Shown: piece by piece, positions 59,079-64,000 of the stretch
Numbering within the stretch: position 1 is the stretch's first letter
Layout: every line of letters starts with the position of its first letter
Assembly (NCBI RefSeq): GCF_000739815.1
Contig: NZ_BBJJ01000001.1
Span: forward strand, 124,001-188,000
DNA length: 64,000 bases
Direction: 5' to 3'
Source: Paraburkholderia mimosarum LMG 23256 = NBRC 106338
GTDB taxonomy: Bacteria > Pseudomonadota > Gammaproteobacteria > Burkholderiales > Burkholderiaceae
The notes under the pieces: model-generated
The model's database searches: none
Seen by the model: only the letters and a program-made list of their open reading frames with translations
What the model was told of the DNA's origin: nothing
Made by a program: the position numbers and the translations under genes

Positions 59079-61298
59079 TCATCCTGCGGCGGCTTCATCC
59101 GGACCCGCAAGCGGGCCCGACCCGGGCGCGCCCGGGTTGCGGCGCGGGTCGGGCGCGTTCGCGTCGCTGCGAGCGCCCGGCGGCCGGTGCGTACCGGCAC
59201 GCGCCGGCCGGGCGCATAGCACGGCCAGCGCGCGCGCGGCCAGCTCGTACGTCGTGTCGGGCAGGGCATAGGGTGCCGCGTCGGGGCGCGCCGTATCGAG
59301 CAGCACCTCCCATGCCATGCGCGGGTCGGGCGCGGCGAACGTCACGGCGCCTTGCGAAGCGTTCAGCATCATCAACAATACTTCCATTTCACCGTGGAGT
59401 CCCGCCCCTGCGCGCCGCATGGTGAAGGCGCTGGCTTCGTGGTCATGCCAGGCCTCGGGCGAGAGCGGCTCGCCGCGTTCGTCGAACCAGTCGATGTCGT
59501 GCACGCCGGGCATCAGCTCGCGCTCGCCGAACAGAAAACGCGTTTCGTGCAGCAGCGGATGTTCGCGGCGCAGCGCGATGACACGCGCGACGAAGCGTGT
59601 CATGGCCTTGCCCTGGGGCGTTTCGGCGAGCGCCCAGTCGAACCACGACATATCGTTGTCCTGGCAGTACGCATTGTTGTTGCCGCGCTGCGTGCGGCAC
59701 GCCTCGTCGCCGGCGAGCAGCATGGGCGTGCCGAGCGCGATCAACAACGTGGCCATCATCGAGCGGGCCACGCGTGCGCGCGTGGCGAGAATGGCGGGGT
59801 CGTCGGTCGGGCCTTCCACGCCCCAGTTCGCGCTCCAGTTCTCGTTGTGGCCGTCGCGGTTCTCTTCGCCGTTGGCCTCGTTGTGCTTGCGCTCGTACGA
59901 AACGAGGTCGGCGAGCGTGAAGCCGTCGTGCGAGGTGATGAAGTTGATCGACGCCCACGGCCGGCGCCTGCGCTTGTCGAACAGATCCGCGCTGCCGGTG
60001 AGGCGCGCCGCGAGATCCGCGCGCTGGCCCGGCGCGCCCCGCCAGTAGCGCCGCACGCTGTCGCGAAAGCGGTCGTTCCATTCGGAGAAGCCGGGCGGAT
60101 GGTTGCCAAGCTGGTAGCCGCCGGGGCCCACGTCCCACGGTTCGGAAATCAGCTTGCACTGCGAGAGCACGGGGTCCTGGCGCAGCACGTCGAAGAAGCC
60201 GCCGTGCGGGTCGAAGCCCGGGGGCTCGCGCCCGAGCGTCACGCCGAGGTCGAAGCGAAAGCCGTCGATACCGTATGACGTGGCCCAGTGGCGCAGCGAA
60301 TCGGCGACCATCTGCAGCACGCGCGGATGCGAAAGATCGAGCGTGTTGCCGCAGCCCGTGTCGTTGATGAAGTGGCGCTCGTCGCCGGGCACGCAGCGGT
60401 AATAGCAGGCGTTGTCGAGGCCGCGCCACGAGACGGTGGGGCCCATCTCGCCGCCTTCGCAGGTGTGGTTGTAGACCACGTCGAGAAAGACCTCGATACC
60501 CGCCGCATGAAACTGCCGCACGGCGATGCGCATTTCGTCGGTGTCGTAGCCGACCAGGTAGCTGGGTTCGGGCGCGAAGAACGCCGCTGGGTTATAGCCC
60601 CAGTAGTTGCGCAGACCACGATCGAGCAGAAAGCGCTCGGTCAGAAACGCGTGCACCGGCAACAGCTCGATCGCCGTCACGCCGAGCTTGTGCAGGTGCT
60701 CGATGAAGCGCGGCGCGGCCAGCCCCGCGAAGGTGCCCCGCATGTGCGTGCGCAAATCGTAACGCTGCATGGAGAGTCCGCGCAGATGCGCTTCATAGAT
60801 CACGGTGTCGCCCCACGGCGTATTGGGCCGCCGGTCGCGCGACCAGTCGAAGTTGTCGTTGACGACCACGCACTTGGGCATGGCCGGCGCCGAGTCGCGC
60901 CGGTCGATCGAGAGGTCCACGCGGTTCGAGTGGGCGCGGTAGCCGTAGAGCGTGTCCGACCAGCGGAACTGGCCGATGAGCCGCCGCGCGTAAGGGTCGA
61001 GCAGCAGCTTGTGCGGGTTGAAGCGGTGCCCCAGATGCGGCTGATAGGGGCCGTGCGCGCGCAGGCCATAGACGGTGCCGGGATGGGCGCCGGGCAAATA
61101 GCCGTGCCACACCTCGTCGGTGCATTCGGGCAGGGTATAGCGGATGCGTTCCTTGCGGCCGGTCGGGTCGAAGAGGCACAACTCGATGCGCCAGGCGTGG
61201 GCCGAAAACACGGCGAAATTGGTGCCGAGCCCGTCCCACGTCGCCCCGAGCGGCCATGGAGCACCGGGCAGCAGGCGATCAGGCGGTCCATTCGCCAT
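59079..61298 (-). CDS. glgX: Glycogen debranching enzyme (isoamylase type)
   Basis: A 739-residue GlgX that cleaves alpha-1,6 branches. The nucleophile Asp is in IDGFRFDLGVTLG, the acid Glu in KLISEPWDVGPGGYQLGNHP and the third Asp in NFITSHDGFTLADL followed by YERKHNEANGEENRDG, diagnostic of GlgX. GGGGAG lies seven bases before the ATG at 61298; an upstream ATG at 61313 is weaker. The C-terminal 40 residues are Arg/Pro/Ala-rich. It follows glgB by 66 bases. Confidence 0.95.
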   Translation of the reverse strand: MANGPPDRLLPGAPWPLGATWDGLGTNFAVFSAHAWRIELCLFDPTGRKERIRYTLPECTDEVWHGYLPGAHPGTVYGLRAHGPYQPHLGHRFNPHKLLLDPYARRLIGQFRWSDTLYGYRAHSNRVDLSIDRRDSAPAMPKCVVVNDNFDWSRDRRPNTPWGDTVIYEAHLRGLSMQRYDLRTHMRGTFAGLAAPRFIEHLHKLGVTAIELLPVHAFLTERFLLDRGLRNYWGYNPAAFFAPEPSYLVGYDTDEMRIAVRQFHAAGIEVFLDVVYNHTCEGGEMGPTVSWRGLDNACYYRCVPGDERHFINDTGCGNTLDLSHPRVLQMVADSLRHWATSYGIDGFRFDLGVTLGREPPGFDPHGGFFDVLRQDPVLSQCKLISEPWDVGPGGYQLGNHPPGFSEWNDRFRDSVRRYWRGAPGQRADLAARLTGSADLFDKRRRRPWASINFITSHDGFTLADLVSYERKHNEANGEENRDGHNENWSANWGVEGPTDDPAILATRARVARSMMATLLIALGTPMLLAGDEACRTQRGNNNAYCQDNDMSWFDWALAETPQGKAMTRFVARVIALRREHPLLHETRFLFGERELMPGVHDIDWFDERGEPLSPEAWHDHEASAFTMRRAGAGLHGEMEVLLMMLNASQGAVTFAAPDPRMAWEVLLDTARPDAAPYALPDTTYELAARALAVLCARPARAGTHRPPGARSDANAPDPRRNPGAPGSGPLAGPDEAAAG

Positions 61299-61364
61299 GA
61301 CGATGCTCCCCATGTTGTTCTTCGTTTTGCATCGGATTCCTGATTATTTCGATGCTGCGCACCG

Positions 61365-63581
61365 CTAGCGGCGCAGGCGCAGGAGCAGCGTGCCGAGCGG
61401 CGGGAGAACGAGCGCGGCCGACTGCGGCTTGCCGTGGCTCGCAACGCTCTCGGTGTTGACGAGCCCCCCGTTGCCTATGTTCGAGCCGCCGTAGACCTCG
61501 GCGTCGGTGTTCAGCACCTCTTCCCACTGGCCGGGCTGCGGCATGCCGATGCGATAGCCGTGGCGCGGCACCGGCGTGAAGTTGCAGATCACGACGATCT
61601 CGCCGCCCGAGCCGTCCACGCGGCGCCATGCGAGCACGCTGTTTTCCGTGTCGTCGGAAACGAGCCACTCGAAGCCGCCGGGCTCCGAGTCGAGCGTATA
61701 GAGCGCGGGCTCGCTCGTGTAGAGGCGGTTCAGGTCGCGCACGAGCGTTTGCACGCCGCGGTGCTGCGGGTCGTCGAGCAGGTTCCAGTGCGGCGTGCCG
61801 TCGTGATCGAACTCGGCCATTTGCCCGAACTCGCCGCCCATGAAGAGCAGCTTCTTGCCGGGGTGGGCCCACATGAAGCCGAAGTAGGCGCGCAGATTCG
61901 CGAACTTCTGCCAGCGGTCGCCGGGCATCTTGCCTAGCAGCGACCCCTTGCCGTGCACCACCTCGTCGTGCGAAAGCGGCAGCACGAAACGTTCCGACCA
62001 CGCGTAGACCATCGCGAACGTCATCAGATGATGGTGATAGCGGCGGTAAACGGGGTCTTCGTGCATGTAGTGAAGCGTGTCGTGCATCCAGCCCATGTTC
62101 CACTTGAACTGGAAGCCGAGGCCGCCGTCTTCGGGGCGCGCCGTGACGCCGGGCCATGCTGTCGATTCCTCGGCAATGGTGATGACGCCGGGGCGCTGGG
62201 GCACGTATTGCGTTTCGTGATTGAGGCGCTTGAGAAAGGCGATCGATTCGAGATTCTCGCGGCCGCCGTAGATATTGGGCACCCACTGGCCTTGCGCGCG
62301 CGAATAGTCGCGATAGAGCATCGAGGCGACGGCGTCCACGCGCAGTGCATCCACGTGATAGCGCAAGAGCCACGCAAGGCCCGATGCGATCAGGAACGCG
62401 CTCACCTCGCGGCGTCCCAGGTTGTAGATCATCGTGTTCCAGTCGGGGTGATAACCTTCGCGCGGATCGCCATGCTCGTAGAGCGCGGTGCCGTCGAAAT
62501 CGATGAGACCGTGCGTGTCGTTCGGAAAATGCGCGGGCACCCAGTCGAGAATCACGCCAAGGCCCGCTTCGTGCGCGCGATCGACGAACGCCGCGAAGTC
62601 CACCGGGGAGCCGAGGCGCGCCGTGGGCGCGAATTGCGCAAGCGGTTGATAGCCCCACGAGCCGCCAAACGGATGCTCGGCCACGGGCAGCAATTCGAGG
62701 TGCGTGAAGCCCATGCCCTGCGCGTAGGGGATCAGGCGTTCGGCGAGCGCGGCCCAGTTCGGCGCGGGGGCGTCGGCGCCCTGCGTGGGTAGCCACGAAG
62801 GCGCGTGCACTTCGTACACCGATATCGCGGCACGCGCGTTCTGCCGTTGCACGCGCGTTTGCAGCCAGTCGTGATCGCGCCACGCGTAATGCTCGATGGC
62901 CTCGACGGGCGCCACGATCGAAGCCGTGCCCGGCGGGCATTCCGTCTGCTGCGCGCAGGGGTCCGCCTTGAGCGGCAGCACCGCGCCGCGCGCGCCGAGG
63001 ATTTCATACTTGTACCGCGCGCCCGCCGCCACGCGCGGAATGAAGAGCTCCCAGACACCTGCCTCATGGCGCAGCCGCATGGGGTGGCGACGGCCGTCCC
63101 ACGCATTGAAGTCGCCCACCACGGACACGCGTTTCGCATTCGGCGCCCAGACGGCGAAGCGCACGCCGGGCACGCCCTCGCAGGTGAGCGGGCGCGCACC
63201 GAGGCATTCGAGCACCGCGTAGGGGTCGCCGTCGGCGAGGCGCACCAGCGCTTCGCTTGAAAGCTGCGGACCGAATGAATAGGTGTCCTCGATTTCCTGG
63301 CTGACGCCATGCCAGTCGATCACGAGGCGGTAGGGCACGGCTTGCGCGAGCGGCCCTGCATAGAGTCCCGCGGGGTGCACGAGCGCGAGCTCGCCGAGCG
63401 TGTGCGCGCGGTCGCGCGCCACCACGCTCGCGCCTGCGGCGTTCGGCAGCCACGCGCGCACATAGGGCGCGCCGTCCACCCAATGCAGCCCGAGCACTGC
63501 GAAAGGATCGGAATGGTGTGCGCCGGCGAGCGCGTCGGCATCCTGCGGATTCAGGCCGGCGTGGGGCGCGCGGTCAGCCAT
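61365..63581 (-). CDS. glgB: 1,4-alpha-glucan branching enzyme
   Basis: A 738-residue branching enzyme that introduces alpha-1,6 branches into linear glucan. Two N-terminal beta modules ([20 protein letters not shown] and [20 protein letters not shown]) precede the barrel. Catalytic residues: Asp in [17 protein letters not shown], Glu in [12 protein letters not shown] and Asp in [16 protein letters not shown]. The ATG at 63581 follows GGAGGAGG; a GTG two codons earlier is inside the ribosome site. The start overlaps the treS stop by eight bases. Confidence 0.97.
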   Translation of the reverse strand: MADRAPHAGLNPQDADALAGAHHSDPFAVLGLHWVDGAPYVRAWLPNAAGASVVARDRAHTLGELALVHPAGLYAGPLAQAVPYRLVIDWHGVSQEIEDTYSFGPQLSSEALVRLADGDPYAVLECLGARPLTCEGVPGVRFAVWAPNAKRVSVVGDFNAWDGRRHPMRLRHEAGVWELFIPRVAAGARYKYEILGARGAVLPLKADPCAQQTECPPGTASIVAPVEAIEHYAWRDHDWLQTRVQRQNARAAISVYEVHAPSWLPTQGADAPAPNWAALAERLIPYAQGMGFTHLELLPVAEHPFGGSWGYQPLAQFAPTARLGSPVDFAAFVDRAHEAGLGVILDWVPAHFPNDTHGLIDFDGTALYEHGDPREGYHPDWNTMIYNLGRREVSAFLIASGLAWLLRYHVDALRVDAVASMLYRDYSRAQGQWVPNIYGGRENLESIAFLKRLNHETQYVPQRPGVITIAEESTAWPGVTARPEDGGLGFQFKWNMGWMHDTLHYMHEDPVYRRYHHHLMTFAMVYAWSERFVLPLSHDEVVHGKGSLLGKMPGDRWQKFANLRAYFGFMWAHPGKKLLFMGGEFGQMAEFDHDGTPHWNLLDDPQHRGVQTLVRDLNRLYTSEPALYTLDSEPGGFEWLVSDDTENSVLAWRRVDGSGGEIVVICNFTPVPRHGYRIGMPQPGQWEEVLNTDAEVYGGSNIGNGGLVNTESVASHGKPQSAALVLPPLGTLLLRLRR

Positions 63582-64000
63582 GGGCACCTCCTCCGGAATG
63601 GGACTGCGTGGGGGCCAGGCCGAGCACGCGCGCCGCGATCGCCGCGAGCCCGCGCACCGGCAGTGCGAGCCACGCGGGGCGGTTCGCCGCTTCGTAGCGG
63701 ATCTCGTAGGCCGCCTTCTCGATCAGGAACAGGTCGAGCAGCGCCTGTTCGTGCGACGCACTCACGAGCGTGAGCGGCGCTTCGGCCACGGCCGCGCGAT
63801 ATTGACTCAGGAACGCTTCGGCCGCGTAGCCGCGGAAGCGCTCGAACAGCGCGCGCTTGCGGTCGACGACCGGCTGCGGCGCGTTCTCGAGCGTCGATTG
63901 CGCAGCGGCGCCCGCATAAGAGAGCGAGCGCAGCAGGCCCGCCACGTCGCGCAACGGCGAGGTCTTCGCGCGCCGGTATTCGAGCGCTCTCGCGGGCTCG
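63574..64000 (-). CDS. treS: Trehalose synthase–maltokinase fusion, C-terminal part
   Basis: The C-terminal 141 residues or so of a protein entering from the right edge; the frame is open to the last base. [20 protein letters not shown], then SLSYAG and the ending [20 protein letters not shown] are typical of the maltokinase (Pep2) domain fused to TreS in many proteobacteria. TreS interconverts maltose and trehalose; the kinase makes maltose-1-phosphate for GlgE. The catalytic TreS part lies outside. It is the first gene of the operon visible here. Confidence 0.82.
   Translation of the reverse strand, partial: EPARALEYRRAKTSPLRDVAGLLRSLSYAGAAAQSTLENAPQPVVDRKRALFERFRGYAAEAFLSQYRAAVAEAPLTLVSASHEQALLDLFLIEKAAYEIRYEAANRPAWLALPVRGLAAIAARVLGLAPTQSHSGGGAHG

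Overview
The window is about 64 kb of GC-rich DNA with dense, codon-biased genes. It reads as a Burkholderiaceae chromosome (Burkholderia, Paraburkholderia or a close relative). The evidence is gene order: mdh–GntR–sdhCDAB–sdhE–gltA followed by leuCDB–asd–fimV–truA–trpF–trpB–methyltransferase–trpA–accD–folC–SPOR–cvpA–purF. From memory, relatives in this family carry this block on the second chromosome. The content is mostly core metabolism. I found no rRNA, tRNA, insertion sequence, prophage or CRISPR array.

Layout. (1) 1–4.9 kb: the start of a MocR-type regulator diverges from a polyamine-type ABC importer (ATPase, periplasmic binding protein, two permeases), ending at a shared bidirectional terminator. 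(2) 4.9–11.9 kb: an amidase, then a TetR-controlled exporter operon (regulator, membrane fusion protein, ABC ATPase, ABC-2 permease, outer-membrane factor) joined by ATGA/GTGA overlaps, with a 22-bp imperfect palindrome before the regulator. (3) 11.9–12.6 kb: an orphan NarL/LuxR-type response regulator. (4) 12.7–26.5 kb: the TCA block. A secreted MliC-like protein, prpD and acnA form one apparent operon. A CoA-ester lyase and mdh follow. A HutC-type GntR regulator diverges from mdh and has a perfect 22-bp palindrome at its promoter; sdhCDABE and gltA come next. (5) 26.7–29.3 kb: an alpha/beta hydrolase, a His/Met-rich lipoprotein and a MipA/OmpV outer-membrane protein.

(6) 30–47.4 kb: amino-acid, fatty-acid, folate and purine genes. 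leuCDB ends at a terminator. asd follows and is preceded by a short reading frame for a 39-residue peptide with 11 Thr and 9 Ile, and by two mutually exclusive RNA hairpins; this looks like an attenuator for the aspartate-family enzyme and is the most interesting item in the window. fimV, truA and trpFBA follow, with an orphan beta-class adenine methyltransferase between trpB and trpA. (7) 47.4–52 kb: MOSC protein, AraC regulator, FKBP isomerase, a histidine-kinase-like protein whose ATP-binding motifs are lost, and a CNNM/CBS membrane protein with a collagen-like Gly-X-Y insert.

(8) 52–64 kb: a minus-strand alpha-glucan/trehalose operon, in transcription order treS(-maltokinase, truncated by the window edge)–glgB–glgX–treZ–malQ–treY. 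Most junctions overlap. The set can interconvert trehalose, maltose (and by inference maltose-1-phosphate) and branched alpha-glucan.

Protein functions rest on motifs read directly from the translated sequence. Regulatory sites are read by eye and are lower-confidence inferences.
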